Source: Candidatus Parachristensenella avicola (GTDB lineage: Bacteria; Bacillota; Clostridia; Christensenellales; UMGS416). From it: a stretch of 44,511 bases of DNA. Of this stretch, positions 1 to 8,762 are shown in pieces; positions within the stretch are counted from its first letter, which is position 1; the number at the start of each line of letters is the position of its first letter. The stretch is from contig CAJFUN010000038.1 in NCBI GenBank assembly GCA_904420205.1, positions 1 to 44,511 of the forward strand, in the 5' to 3' direction. Below the pieces are notes generated by a model. The model did not search any database, had not been told where the DNA came from, and worked only from the letters and a program-made list of their open reading frames with translations. The position numbers and the translations under genes were made by a program.

Positions 1-12
1 GACATACTAAGA

Positions 13-54
13 CCCCCTATTGTAGTTCTATTTTCCTACATTAGGGGGCCTTTT
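13..54 (+). terminator. Intrinsic terminator of a gene upstream of the window
   Basis: A 13-bp stem (13-25 with 36-48, one T-T mismatch) of CCCCCTA type closes a T-rich loop and is followed by CC and TTTT. The T tail lies on the plus strand, so it most likely ends a rightward gene that lies outside the window. It may also stop the leftward DUF5711-cvpA operon, although the tail in that direction is poor. Confidence 0.75.
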
Positions 55-110
55 GTCTATTGTCCGTTTTTACTGGGGCCGTTCAATACCGGCTGCCTTT
101 GGATGCTTGC

Positions 111-821
111 CTATGCGATGACGCCCTTCATCAGCGCCAGTAGGAAATTGGAGTGGTAGAACAGCGAGCTTGTAGCGGCGTTTTCCACAATGGTGCGCAG
201 CTCCTCGAAAGGAACGAAGGACAAGCCCACGGGAACGAGCATCTCCAGCGCAAAGAGTAGTAGCGCGGAGGCAACCAATCCGGCGGCTGCGCCGACCAAA
301 CCGTCGCCATAGCGCAGCACCGGGAAGATCAGCGTCACGTCCAGCGCCCGAACCACAAGGAAGAGGATGATCAGGGAAACGAGGAACAAGATCATAAAGC
401 AGACGATATTCACCGTCATATGGGCGATGGTCATAGAGAGGTATTCGCCCAGCATGGTCAGGCCATCGTCGGCAAAAGCCTTATTTTCCAGGTTTGTCCG
501 CAGGCGGGACTCCACCGGATAGGGCAGCTTAACCTCCGTCAAAAGCGCATCCAAGCTTTCGGGGGTGATGGCGTCTACCTGAAGCCGTACGGTCTCCACG
601 TCCTGGAGGAACTCGTCGCTTTCGGAATAATAGATCAGCTGGGGAATGACTTTTTGCTGCGCCAACACGCCGCGAGCCATAACCCCGTGAAAGGATAGGC
701 CAATCACCATCGCTAAAAGAATCGCCCCTACGTTGGCCGCGGCCCGGACAGAACCGTGATACCAACCGATAATAAGGCCAAGTCCCAAAAAGATGATGAC
801 CACCAAATCGATAATATTCAA
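111..821 (-). CDS. CvpA family membrane protein
   Basis: A 236-residue integral membrane protein of the CvpA (colicin V production) family. It opens with MNIIDLVVIIFLGLGLIIGWYHG, the typical first helix plus G-W-x-x-G turn. Hydrophobic segments sit near residues 3-45, 130-160 and 170-200, and a charged extracellular-type loop spans roughly 50-120. The function in Gram-positives is unsettled. The start is TTG, chosen because an AAAGGAGG site lies 7 bases upstream and the family N-terminus begins exactly there. It is the second gene of a leftward operon behind the DUF5711 gene, 50 bases away. No terminator follows within the window except the rightward-facing hairpin at 13-54. Confidence 0.85.
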   Translation of the reverse strand: MNIIDLVVIIFLGLGLIIGWYHGSVRAAANVGAILLAMVIGLSFHGVMARGVLAQQKVIPQLIYYSESDEFLQDVETVRLQVDAITPESLDALLTEVKLPYPVESRLRTNLENKAFADDGLTMLGEYLSMTIAHMTVNIVCFMILFLVSLIILFLVVRALDVTLIFPVLRYGDGLVGAAAGLVASALLLFALEMLVPVGLSFVPFEELRTIVENAATSSLFYHSNFLLALMKGVIA

Positions 822-871
822 AGATAAGCCTCCTTTTTCATGGGCGGCCTAAGGCCGGCATAGCTGCGGCA

Positions 872-1984
872 TTAGGAGATGGGATAGAGCTTCCATCCAC
901 TGACCGTCTTAAGCACTACCATCTTGCCTGAGAGCACCGCCTCCACCGATTCAACCGGCGCTTCCAGCGGCATGCTGCGGTATTTCTCCCCGGCATAGGT
1001 TGTCGTATGCACCGCTTCCGCGGTGAAGGCTAGGATTTTATCCGGCCCTAGGCACGCCCACAAGGTGCCGGCCGGCAGGGAAAGCCGGTATTCCGTGGTA
1101 GTATTGGAGGAATCCATCCGGATATACCACAGCGAGGATAGCGGCGCTTCGTCGTCGGAGGTGTTGGAAGGCGTAAAGAGAAATTGCGCTCGCCCCTTAT
1201 CGTCTACGTTCATATCGATCAGCGTCCAGCCATAAACCAGCTTGGAATACAGGCTTTTACCAGAACTGTCCCAACGCTGTAGGTTGTGGGTGCCAATGGT
1301 GATGAACTCATTTTCCAAAGCTAGCACCTTGTAGGCGACCTCGTTGCTCATCGAAACGTTGCCAGTGGTGGATTGGCCGGGATTAAAGGTTTTCAGATGA
1401 GCTACGGGAATGGTAAAGTGAGAATCCAGCGAAAGGGTCCACAGCTGAGTCAGGTTGCTGGTATAAAAGCCGGTGTCCATCACCGTTTCATAGGGGAACC
1501 GCAGCTGCTCTACCTCGGTGGCGTCCAACTTCATCACACGGACCAGCCGCTGGTTTTCCTCCCATGTAGTCAGCGCATAGGTTTCGCTGCCGCAAGCCAT
1601 GTCCACGATGGTATAGTCTGTGCTCTGGTCCAGCACGGGGCGCCCGTCCTTGTCAAAGATCATGACCCGATTGGCGCTATAGGCGGCGTTCAGCATGCTG
1701 GAGCCCACGGGCGTCATGTTTTCCTCGGGCAGTTGGGCTGACCATTTGATGGCGCCGGAGCTATCGATATAGTTTAGCTGTGTACCGTCCACCATCAGCA
1801 GATGATCGTCGACAGCCTCGACCCGGGTGATGTTTTCGCCGGCCAGTGTAATCATCTCCGTGCTGGCGGATGAGCGGTCGGCAAAGAAGAGAAGATACCC
1901 GCCCACGCACAGGGCAGCCGCTATGAGAATAAGCAAAGCAAAAAACAAGATACGACGCAGTATCTTGGACTGATGATAACGCAT
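872..1984 (-). CDS. DUF5711-like membrane-anchored beta-propeller protein
   Basis: A 370-residue protein with a short basic N-terminus, one transmembrane helix (about residues 12-33) and a long exterior domain rich in short beta strands. Repeats of the kind LWTLSLDSHFTI and IKWSAQLPEE suggest a WD40/PQQ-like propeller. The architecture and its place directly upstream of cvpA match DUF5711 proteins of Clostridia, whose role is unknown. The ATG start has an AAAGGAG site 8 bases upstream. I infer an envelope-associated function with CvpA; no catalytic motif is visible. Confidence 0.7.
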   Translation of the reverse strand: MRYHQSKILRRILFFALLILIAAALCVGGYLLFFADRSSASTEMITLAGENITRVEAVDDHLLMVDGTQLNYIDSSGAIKWSAQLPEENMTPVGSSMLNAAYSANRVMIFDKDGRPVLDQSTDYTIVDMACGSETYALTTWEENQRLVRVMKLDATEVEQLRFPYETVMDTGFYTSNLTQLWTLSLDSHFTIPVAHLKTFNPGQSTTGNVSMSNEVAYKVLALENEFITIGTHNLQRWDSSGKSLYSKLVYGWTLIDMNVDDKGRAQFLFTPSNTSDDEAPLSSLWYIRMDSSNTTTEYRLSLPAGTLWACLGPDKILAFTAEAVHTTTYAGEKYRSMPLEAPVESVEAVLSGKMVVLKTVSGWKLYPIS

Positions 1985-2145
1985 AGAACGCTCCTTTTAT
2001 TGCCCTAGGATCCGCCGGACAATCACCTTAAAGACTTATTATACGCAATATCGCTTCCCGATGCAACCAACGCGCTGGAGAGAAACCGGGCTGGCCAGGC
2101 AGGATTTTTCCTTGAAACAGCGAATCATAACCGTGAGGTGATTGG

Positions 2146-2952
2146 ATGAAGCTTTCCTTTACGACGCTATCCTGCCCGGATCTAAGCTTTCAGGGCGTAT
2201 TGGATATGGCACAGGACGAAGGATACGAAGGCATTGAGCTTAGAGGCATCCAGGACGAATTGGATAATACCCGCCTGGCGCCGCTGCAGCCGGAATGCCT
2301 GAAAGCAACGCTGGCGGACATGGCCCGCCGGGGTCTGGCCTTTTGCTGCATGGATACCTCGGTGAATTTTCACGAGCCGGACCGATGGACGGCGTTTCAG
2401 CAGGAGGCGGAGGGGAATATACGCCTCGCCCATGAGACAGGGGCCCCCTATATCCGCGTCTTTGGCGACCGGTTCATGCCGGGCGAGACGCCGGAAGAAG
2501 CCTATGACCGTGTGGCCCGGGGGCTTTGCGCTTTGGGCGATATCGCCGGCCCCCAGGGGGTCAAGGTGCTGCTGGAAACCCACGGCGAGTTTGCCAGCGG
2601 CAAACATATCGCTGCCATTATGCGGCGGGCGAACCATCCGGCTGTCGGTGTGCTTTGGGACGTGCATCATCCCTATAAATATTCCGGCGAGTCCATTGCC
2701 TATACTTTGGACGCAATCCGGCCCTGGTTGTTCCACGTGCACCTAAAGGACTCGATCGGTCCATGGGCGACGCACCGGCTAACGGTGCCGGGTCGGGGCG
2801 ACCTGCCGCTGAGGGAAACGGTGGAGCGCTTGCAGCAGGCGGGATATGACGGATGGCTTTCGCTGGAACATGAACTGCGCTGGCATCCCGATATCGAGCC
2901 GGCCAAGGAGGCGCTGCGCGGCTATGCGCAGCTGATGCGGCAATGGATATGA
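2146..2952 (+). CDS. Sugar phosphate isomerase/epimerase (xylose isomerase-like TIM barrel)
   Basis: A 268-residue AP-endonuclease-family-2 / xylose-isomerase-like TIM barrel. The expected metal-binding acidic and histidine positions are visible in order: ETHGEF (about 145), WDVHHP (about 171), HVHLKD (about 197) and SLEHE (about 243). The family interconverts keto and aldo sugars or epimerises them, and the substrate cannot be told from sequence. The ATG has a GAGGTGAT site 7 bases upstream. Its stop overlaps the start region of the DUF4288 gene, so the two are co-transcribed. It is unrelated in detail to the second isomerase at 22328-23104. Confidence 0.85.
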   Translation: MKLSFTTLSCPDLSFQGVLDMAQDEGYEGIELRGIQDELDNTRLAPLQPECLKATLADMARRGLAFCCMDTSVNFHEPDRWTAFQQEAEGNIRLAHETGAPYIRVFGDRFMPGETPEEAYDRVARGLCALGDIAGPQGVKVLLETHGEFASGKHIAAIMRRANHPAVGVLWDVHHPYKYSGESIAYTLDAIRPWLFHVHLKDSIGPWATHRLTVPGRGDLPLRETVERLQQAGYDGWLSLEHELRWHPDIEPAKEALRGYAQLMRQWI

Positions 2953-3350
2953 CCGCAGGCCAGGAGCGTGACTGGTACGCGGCTAAGCTCCTAATGGAAT
3001 GCCAGGTAGAGGATGATCAGGCGGCTCCGGATAAGCGTATGTATGAGGAGTCGGTGGTCATGTTCCGGGCGCAGAGTTTTGCGCGGGCATGGCAAGGCGC
3101 AGAAGAGATGGGGCTTCGCAAGCAGATTACAGGCCGTAATGCTTATGGGCAGATCATTCGCTGGCGGCTGGTGAAGGTGCTGGATGTGTGCCCTTGCCTG
3201 GAGCGCGGCTCGGAATGCGCCGAGGTATACTGCCGAATGATGGAAACCCCTGGAGACTGGGATGTGGCCCGGGTGCTAGAGCGCTATTATCCGGAGGCGG
3301 CGGGCAGCCAGGCGGATGGGAAGCGTGATCAAAATCCCCAGCGTGGATAA
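2943..3350 (+). CDS. DUF4288-like small protein
   Basis: A 135-residue soluble protein. The core WYAAKLLMEC ... MYEESVVMFRA ... NAYGQIIRWRLVKVLDV follows the DUF4288 pattern of a WYxA strand, a YEE-[VI]-x-[FL]-RA strand-helix and a GxxxxWxxxxxxDV strand. The role of that family is unknown. Two starts are possible: ATG 2943, or ATG 2949, which gives a classical ATGA overlap with the upstream stop (2950-2952). Translational coupling to the isomerase is likely because no good ribosome binding site is seen. The last 20 residues are low-complexity and polar. Confidence 0.65.
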   Translation: MDMTAGQERDWYAAKLLMECQVEDDQAAPDKRMYEESVVMFRAQSFARAWQGAEEMGLRKQITGRNAYGQIIRWRLVKVLDVCPCLERGSECAEVYCRMMETPGDWDVARVLERYYPEAAGSQADGKRDQNPQRG

Positions 3351-3382
3351 GCCTAAGCGATGCGCCGCATCAAAGAATAAAG

Positions 3383-3413
3383 AAGCTGCTTTTTATCATA
3401 AAAAGCAGCTTTT
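3383..3413. terminator. Bidirectional intrinsic terminator
   Basis: A perfect 13-bp stem, AAGCTGCTTTTTA with TAAAAAGCAGCTT, closes a TCA loop. T-rich tails lie on both sides. It separates the rightward isomerase-DUF4288 unit from the leftward URO-D gene that ends at 3441. Confidence 0.9.
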
Positions 3414-3440
3414 CTATGGCCTTACGGCTCAAAATAGGAT

Positions 3441-4538
3441 TTAGGCATCGTACCGCCCATAGGTATGGGCAGCCTGGTACATGGCCAACACGTTTTCCGT
3501 GGGGGTGTTATCCTGAATGGCGTGGGTGGGCGCAAAATGATAGCCGCCGCCGGGCATCATAATCTGAAGGGTATCCCGACAAATGCCGGTCACTTCTTCG
3601 GGCGTACCATAGGCCAGGGGCCCGGCGGTGGAGATGCACCCATGGAAGGAGAGACGCCCACCAAAGCGGGCTTTCAGCGTGGCGGGATCCATCTGGGCTG
3701 CCTCGGGCTGCAGCGTATCTACAGCACGAATGCCCATCTCAATAAAGTCCTCATAAGCCCAGCTGGAGCTGCCGCAGGTATGCACCATAACCGGCAGGCG
3801 ATAGCTGGAGGCAAGATCCACATATTGCTGCATCAACGGCCGGAATACCCGGCGAAAAAGCCGCAGGCTGATCATCGGAGCGATCTGGGTACCCAGGTCC
3901 TCGCCAATCTTAACAAAGCTGATTTCCCTGGCATGGCGGCTCAAAATGCGATCCAGGATGCCGATTTCCATGGCGACTCGCCGGCGGACATAGCATAGAG
4001 TAGCCTCATCCTCTTCCAGCAGGTTTACAAGCGTATCTTCCATGCCCATAACGCGGCCAGTAGCGTTGATGATATCGCACATGCCGGCGTTTCCGGCATA
4101 AAGGGCGTAATCCCGATTGGCCTGGATATATTCTCCAATATGGGAATAATCAAATTCATCGGCGCTGGGCACCGGAAAGGAAGCGATCGTTTCCGGGTCG
4201 GCGCCCTGCAGCGGGAAATCGCAGAAATCCCAGTATCCGCCGGAGCGGTTTTCCACCCATCGCATATTGTAGCCATATACAGGGTCAGTCTGGCGGTTGG
4301 GCAGGACGGGGAAGCGGTTGGGCCCCCGATAGTCCGCATGAACTGAGCGAAAATCCACGCCCAGCGCCTGGCGGAGCGCCTCGTCGTCGGCTGCGCCCAG
4401 CGCCTGTTTCACCCTTTCATGTACGCCGGGATTGGTGGTATAATCGATGGGTACGCGGTCTGTCTTTTCAAAATTCAGCGTTTTTTCTACGCGGCGGCGG
4501 CTGGTCATGGTTTCCGGAGCCTTTTCAATGGTGGGCAT
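3441..4538 (-). CDS. Uroporphyrinogen decarboxylase (URO-D) family protein, methyltransferase-like
   Basis: A 365-residue member of the URO-D superfamily, which includes HemE and the corrinoid methyltransferases MtaA/CmuA. A classical HemE role is unlikely because the N-terminal arginine-rich MRQAGR motif of HemE is absent; instead it begins TSRRRVEKTLNFEKTDRVPIDY, the style of the catabolic URO-D group. A zinc-type H-x-C (MVHTCGSSS, about residue 254) is present. The downstream cysteine ligand of MtaA is not obvious, since the matching region reads FAPTHAIQDNTP. ATG 4538 has an AAGGAGG site 5-6 bases upstream. It is divergent from an AraC regulator, which I infer controls it. The substrate is unknown. 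Confidence 0.8.
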   Translation of the reverse strand: MPTIEKAPETMTSRRRVEKTLNFEKTDRVPIDYTTNPGVHERVKQALGAADDEALRQALGVDFRSVHADYRGPNRFPVLPNRQTDPVYGYNMRWVENRSGGYWDFCDFPLQGADPETIASFPVPSADEFDYSHIGEYIQANRDYALYAGNAGMCDIINATGRVMGMEDTLVNLLEEDEATLCYVRRRVAMEIGILDRILSRHAREISFVKIGEDLGTQIAPMISLRLFRRVFRPLMQQYVDLASSYRLPVMVHTCGSSSWAYEDFIEMGIRAVDTLQPEAAQMDPATLKARFGGRLSFHGCISTAGPLAYGTPEEVTGICRDTLQIMMPGGGYHFAPTHAIQDNTPTENVLAMYQAAHTYGRYDA

Positions 4539-4656
4539 GAATATCCTCCTTCCGGGCGAAAGCCCGCTTTATTCTTCACAATATCAGCTTTGGATAACGG
4601 CGGCCAGACAGCAACGAAACAGAAGGATGGGACTTTTGGAACATGGGGAGGGCTGG

Positions 4657-5568
4657 ATGATGGCTCAGGCGGGTATAGATTTTGTGAAAATCAACCCTGT
4701 GGTGCACTATGCCAACGTTATCCAATGCCGGCCCGAGGAACGCTATGGCCCGAGGATGATTTATGATTACCAGTTCATTCTGGTGCTGGAAGGGCGGGGC
4801 GTGATGAAGACGCCGGAAGGCCCAAAGCCTGCCCTTCCCGGATGGCTGTTTTACAATAGGCCGGCGGTGAAGCATGATATTTTGCCGGACCCACATTTTC
4901 CTTTCCTGCTGGCCGGGTTGCATTTCAGCTATTGGGACGACGGGGGGCCGCCCTATCCCCGGGGCCCCTACGACCCTAATCGCTTCCAGGCCCAGCAGGC
5001 GATGGCGCCTGTCGAATTTGAGGATTTTGCCGGATTCCCCTGTGCCATGGATTGCCGCAGGGAACCTGCGCTGCGGGAAGCGCTGCTGGAAATTGTGCGG
5101 GAGTATGAGCATGGCAGGCGATATGGCAGCGTGCGGCTCAGCGGGCTTTTGAAGGCTTTTCTGGCGCAGGCCGCGCAGGTAGCGGCTCATTCGGAACCGG
5201 GCCTTGAGACAGAACATGGCCGGGGAGCCGACGAGATTACGGCTTATATTCATGCCCACTATGCCGAGGACCTATCGTACGACTATATCGGCCGGCGATT
5301 TCATTTCCATCCAAATCACGTTAACCGGTTGCTGCGGGCCTATACCGGATGTTCGCTGCACCAGTATCAGGTGGATATTCGCATGAAGCGGGCGCTTGAA
5401 CTTTTGGTCAATACCCAGCGCCCGATTTGCCGGATTGCCGAAGCGGTAGGCTATGGGGACGCAAGCTATTTTGCCCGGCTGTTCCGGCAGCGCATGGGCT
5501 ACAGCCCCAGCCAGATCCGGCGATACCTGCGGCCAGATGGCGCATGGCCAGAGGAGGAAAAGACGTGA
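4657..5568 (+). CDS. AraC family transcriptional regulator
   Basis: A roughly 303-residue regulator. The N-terminal half is a cupin-type ligand domain (LVLEGRGVMKTPEG ... PGWLFYNRPAVKHDI). The C-terminal 100 residues carry the two AraC helix-turn-helix motifs, DYIGRRFHFHPNHVNRLLRAYTG and ICRIAEAVGYGDASYFARLF, followed by the GYSPSQIRR signature. An open frame extends back to 4447 inside the divergent URO-D gene, but GGGGAGGG at 4645-4652 points to ATG 4657 or 4660. It is adjacent and divergent to the URO-D gene, so it probably regulates that gene in response to a sugar or similar small molecule. Its stop overlaps the start of the L,D-transpeptidase gene. Confidence 0.88.
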   Translation: MMAQAGIDFVKINPVVHYANVIQCRPEERYGPRMIYDYQFILVLEGRGVMKTPEGPKPALPGWLFYNRPAVKHDILPDPHFPFLLAGLHFSYWDDGGPPYPRGPYDPNRFQAQQAMAPVEFEDFAGFPCAMDCRREPALREALLEIVREYEHGRRYGSVRLSGLLKAFLAQAAQVAAHSEPGLETEHGRGADEITAYIHAHYAEDLSYDYIGRRFHFHPNHVNRLLRAYTGCSLHQYQVDIRMKRALELLVNTQRPICRIAEAVGYGDASYFARLFRQRMGYSPSQIRRYLRPDGAWPEEEKT

Positions 5569-6065
5569 GCAACCGCAGGAAGATAGAACACGCGCCGGAT
5601 GAAACGAGGCCCCATATTGTGGTAAAAAAGGCCAGGCGCTTACTGGAACTGTGGCAGGACGGGCAGATTTTGGCATGCTTCCCCATCGCCTTAGGCAGCA
5701 GCCCGCTGGGGCCTAAGCGGTTGGAAGGAGACGGATGCACGCCCGAAGGCGAATACTATATCTGTACCCGTAACGAAGCAAGCCGCTATTATCTAGCCCT
5801 AGGCCTTTCTTATCCAAACCGTCATGACGCTGACGCCGGCCTTAAAGCAGGCGTCATTTCGGCGGCGTGTTACCGAAAGATTGACGATGCCCAGCGCCGG
5901 CGCGCACGTCCGCCATGGGATACGGCCCTGGGCGGAGCCATCATGATTCACGGCATGGGAGCTGGGCGCGATTGGACCGCAGGGTGCATCGCCCTGGAGA
6001 ACGGGGATATGGATGTATTGTGGTCTCGGTGCCCATTGGGCACACCGGTGTCCATTGAGCCGTAA
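5565..6065 (+). CDS. L,D-transpeptidase (YkuD domain) family protein
   Basis: A 166-residue protein with a YkuD catalytic signature: IMIHGMGAGRDWTAGCIALENGDMD, containing the conserved HG, the TxGC nucleophile cysteine and the following I-A-L-x-N. The N-terminal half (LLELWQDGQILACFPIALGSSPLGPK and TPEGEYYI) matches the family strands. YkuD enzymes make 3-3 peptidoglycan cross-links or attach proteins, or act as carboxypeptidases. No signal peptide or membrane anchor is seen, which is unusual for an enzyme acting outside the cell. The start is GTG 5565, with GGAGGAAAA upstream and a GTGA overlap with the AraC stop. Pairing with an AraC regulator gene may be incidental. Confidence 0.85.
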   Translation: MSNRRKIEHAPDETRPHIVVKKARRLLELWQDGQILACFPIALGSSPLGPKRLEGDGCTPEGEYYICTRNEASRYYLALGLSYPNRHDADAGLKAGVISAACYRKIDDAQRRRARPPWDTALGGAIMIHGMGAGRDWTAGCIALENGDMDVLWSRCPLGTPVSIEP

Positions 6066-6724
6066 CGGGGAGCTAAGTAAGACGCGCAAATAAAAGGCCG
6101 CCAAAAAGGATGCACTGCATAGGGCGATTTTGAAGGAAGGATGCTTCGGTGTAATGAAGCCTGAAATCCAGTTTTCGGCGCATTGGGCGCCGGATAACAG
6201 CGGTATTGGGCAGAAACCTATGCAATGCATGAGGCGATGGATTTAAAGACGCCGATGATTATTTTGCATGCCCATATCCAAAGCAGAAATAAAAGCATCC
6301 GGTTCAAAGGCGGATCGAACAGATGATAAGTGCTATTGCTGACTCGGACAATGGCATAACTTCATAGGCGCCAGTTGATAGGGAAGCCGCATAACCTGCT
6401 CCATTTGCTTAAGCCATTCGGGTTAAACCAGATCCATCGGTATGCATCCGGTTGGAAAGCATAGGAACCATATGGAAGCTGGGGCGATATGCGCCCAGAT
6501 TTATTGCTTTATGCGATAGGGCAGCACCGAAATAGGAGACAGGGCAAAGCATGATAAGCAGCTAAGACTGCCTATGTGCAATTTTACCGTTTACCACGGC
6601 CGAAAAAATCGAGGTTCATCATTCCCTCCTAGCCCAAGATTAAGATTTTTGCAGACAAAGCCTATTGCCTCTGGCTTGAAGGGCCTATTTGGGCGGGATT
6701 TTGACGCTAAAACTTGCGGACAAC
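6066..6724. other. Gene-free stretch
   Basis: About 660 bases with no open frame that has a ribosome binding site and protein-like composition. Stops are frequent in all frames. No tRNA-like fold, repeat or clear promoter was seen. It may be decayed coding sequence. The only clear element is the terminator at its right edge. Confidence 0.6.
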
Positions 6725-6771
6725 AAAAGCTCCCGTACGGACGATATGCTTCGGAATGTACGGGAGCTTTT
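6725..6771 (-). terminator. Intrinsic terminator of the HD-GYP/DUF5317 operon
   Basis: A perfect 14-bp stem (6725-6738 with 6758-6771, core GCTCCCGTAC) carries a 19-base loop and AAAA/TTTT at its ends, so it can act in both directions. It lies 40 bases past the stop of the DUF5317 gene and is the natural end of that leftward operon. Confidence 0.88.
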
Positions 6772-6810
6772 GCTGCTATTTTTTTATGAAGGACGCGCCT
6801 ATAAGGCGCC

Positions 6811-7389
6811 TTATAGGGAATGGGAAGACGACGTGGCGCGCTGATGCCGTCCGGGAGAAAGCGGCATCAGCATACGCCCCGCAATGAGCACCGCCACACC
6901 CAGGAAAAGGAAAATATCCCCCAAGCTCATATAGCCGCCGACCAAGGGAAGCGGCAGCGGAAGAATATCGCCCAACCACAATAGGCGAGTGGAGCTGTCT
7001 GCCATATAGTATCCCAGCCGCTCGGCCGGAGCGACCAACTGCGGCAAATGCAGCGCGCTGGGCGACACGGGCATACGCCATCCATTGACGGCGATAACGG
7101 CAAAATTCCCCACCGTACCCAGCAGAATAAGAAGGGAACCGGCCAACGGGCGCAGGTTCGCTAGGGCAAAGATCACGTTGGCCCCATAGGTGAGGACAAC
7201 GATGAGAGAATACCAACTTTCTACCGGCAATGGGATCACTTGGGAAAGCGGTGTGGTGCACATTTGAAAAATCGCCGATAGAATGGGCAGCCAGAGCCAT
7301 CGAAACCCAGGGTCAGCTAACCTCATGGTGGAACCACCTAGGGCGCGGCCAACAGCCCAACCCAGTAACACACCTAACAGCAGGATCAT
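6811..7389 (-). CDS. DUF5317 family membrane protein
   Basis: A 192-residue multi-pass membrane protein matching the DUF5317 pattern: an initial MILLLGVLLGWAVGRALGG helix, a second helix with WLWLPILSAIFQ, then NGWRMPVS, a motif I associate with this family, and a final SLGDIFLFLGVAVLI helix. Five or six helices are expected. The function is unknown. Its ATG overlaps the stop of the HD-GYP gene (ATGA), so the two are translationally coupled. The partner suggests a part in membrane-linked signalling. Confidence 0.8.
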   Translation of the reverse strand: MILLLGVLLGWAVGRALGGSTMRLADPGFRWLWLPILSAIFQMCTTPLSQVIPLPVESWYSLIVVLTYGANVIFALANLRPLAGSLLILLGTVGNFAVIAVNGWRMPVSPSALHLPQLVAPAERLGYYMADSSTRLLWLGDILPLPLPLVGGYMSLGDIFLFLGVAVLIAGRMLMPLSPGRHQRATSSSHSL

Positions 7390-8690
7390 TTGTGCTCTCC
7401 CATAACTTGCAGGATTTGCTCTTTGGCGGCGATCAGAGCCTGAACGCAGGCGGGATGAAACTGCTTCCCGGACTCCTCCAGCAGGATTTTTTCAGCGTCG
7501 TCATAGGAGCGCCCCTTGCGATAGGGCCGGTCGCTGGTAATGACGTCAAAGGCGTCCACCGTGCTAAGGATATAGCATAGGATGGAGATTTCGTCGCCTT
7601 TGGTACCGTCGGGATAGCCACGGCCGTCATAGTATTCGTGGTGATGCAGGATAATATCGCGCACTTCCGGACCAATATCCGAATCGGCAAGGATATTGAT
7701 TGCAATGGAGGGATGGGTCTGAATGACAGCGCGCTCCTCCGGCGTGAGCGCGCCGGGTTTGTTGAGGATCATATCGTTAATACCGATTTTACCAATATCG
7801 TGCAGCAAAGCGGCCGTAGTAATGAGCTCTTGCTGCTTGAGGGGTATGCTCATCTGGCGCGCCACGATACCCGCATAGAGCTCAACCCGCTTGGAATGGC
7901 CGTTGGTGCACTCATCCTTGGCTTCCACAGCAGCCATCAGCGTACGCAGCAGGTTATAATAGCTTTGACGATTGGCTAGGTACAGCTTAAAAGCATAGCG
8001 GGCCAACATCAGCGGCAGCATAAAGAGGATGGCAAGGTAGGTGCCCGAAGGCATCTTCATAAGGAAGGCCATAAAAAAGCCGATAGGAGCCGCACAGAAG
8101 AAGGTTGGCAGCAACTGCACCACGTCGCTGCGCAAGGCCATAAGGAACGATGCCTGGCCGTTCAGCGACAGCAGCGCAAAGAGAATCGAGCTATTCAGCA
8201 GGATGACCAGGGCGACGAACACGGCCGCGGGCAGCAATACGCCCGGCAGGGAGATGTCGCCGGCAACGCCGCCCAACAGATGGAAGACCCATCCGGCAAT
8301 CAGCACCGAAACGATGGGGTTGCCCATGTTGAACAATGTCTTGAGGGGAGACATGTTCAACATGGTAAGAAAATGCCTTCCCTCGCCACGCTCGGTTTCA
8401 AAGGTGAAAGGGGTACTGACCAAGATCATGGCGGCGGTCGTACAAGGACCAAAGAGCAACATACAAGCAAAGAGGCACATGAAGGACATGTCGATGGCGC
8501 TGTTGGGCGTAATATACAGCGGTAAGGACCGGCAGATGACAAAGAGCACCGTCAGCGTGATAAACTGAAAAAGCGTGCCCTGGGATGCGCCGCTTACAAG
8601 CCCGGCACCATATTGATAAAGGCATCCCAACCCTAAAAGCGTTCCGGCAGCGGCAATCATCACCGCGAAACACAAAGCGCTTTTTTTCAT
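7386..8690 (-). CDS. Membrane HD-GYP domain phosphodiesterase-like signalling protein
   Basis: A 434-residue protein. Residues 1-230 hold about six to eight membrane helices, a MASE-like sensory region with no recognised ligand. Residues about 250-425 are an HD-GYP domain with HSKRVELYAG, the metal-binding LLHDIGKIG, H-x(n)-HHHEYYDGRGYPDGTKG (a DGRGYP form of the GYP motif) and DAFDVITSDRPYRK. HD-GYP proteins hydrolyse cyclic di-GMP or related dinucleotides, and all key metal residues appear intact. Start ATG 8690 is preferred over the frame opening at 8705 because GGAGGT lies 7 bases before it. Upstream by 72 bases is a 27-residue peptide gene. Confidence 0.88.
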   Translation of the reverse strand: MKKSALCFAVMIAAAGTLLGLGCLYQYGAGLVSGASQGTLFQFITLTVLFVICRSLPLYITPNSAIDMSFMCLFACMLLFGPCTTAAMILVSTPFTFETERGEGRHFLTMLNMSPLKTLFNMGNPIVSVLIAGWVFHLLGGVAGDISLPGVLLPAAVFVALVILLNSSILFALLSLNGQASFLMALRSDVVQLLPTFFCAAPIGFFMAFLMKMPSGTYLAILFMLPLMLARYAFKLYLANRQSYYNLLRTLMAAVEAKDECTNGHSKRVELYAGIVARQMSIPLKQQELITTAALLHDIGKIGINDMILNKPGALTPEERAVIQTHPSIAINILADSDIGPEVRDIILHHHEYYDGRGYPDGTKGDEISILCYILSTVDAFDVITSDRPYRKGRSYDDAEKILLEESGKQFHPACVQALIAAKEQILQVMGEHK

Positions 8691-8762
8691 GGGATACCTC
8701 CGCATTCTATAAAATTAAGATCCATCTCCGGCGGGTCGTGCCCTAACTGGGCGGCTACCGGC

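Noticed and set aside
6574..6789. A 71-residue open frame on the plus strand before the DUF5317 gene
   Set aside because: No ribosome binding site is seen, the composition is Arg/Cys/Gly-rich like chance frames, and it runs into the terminator at 6725-6771.
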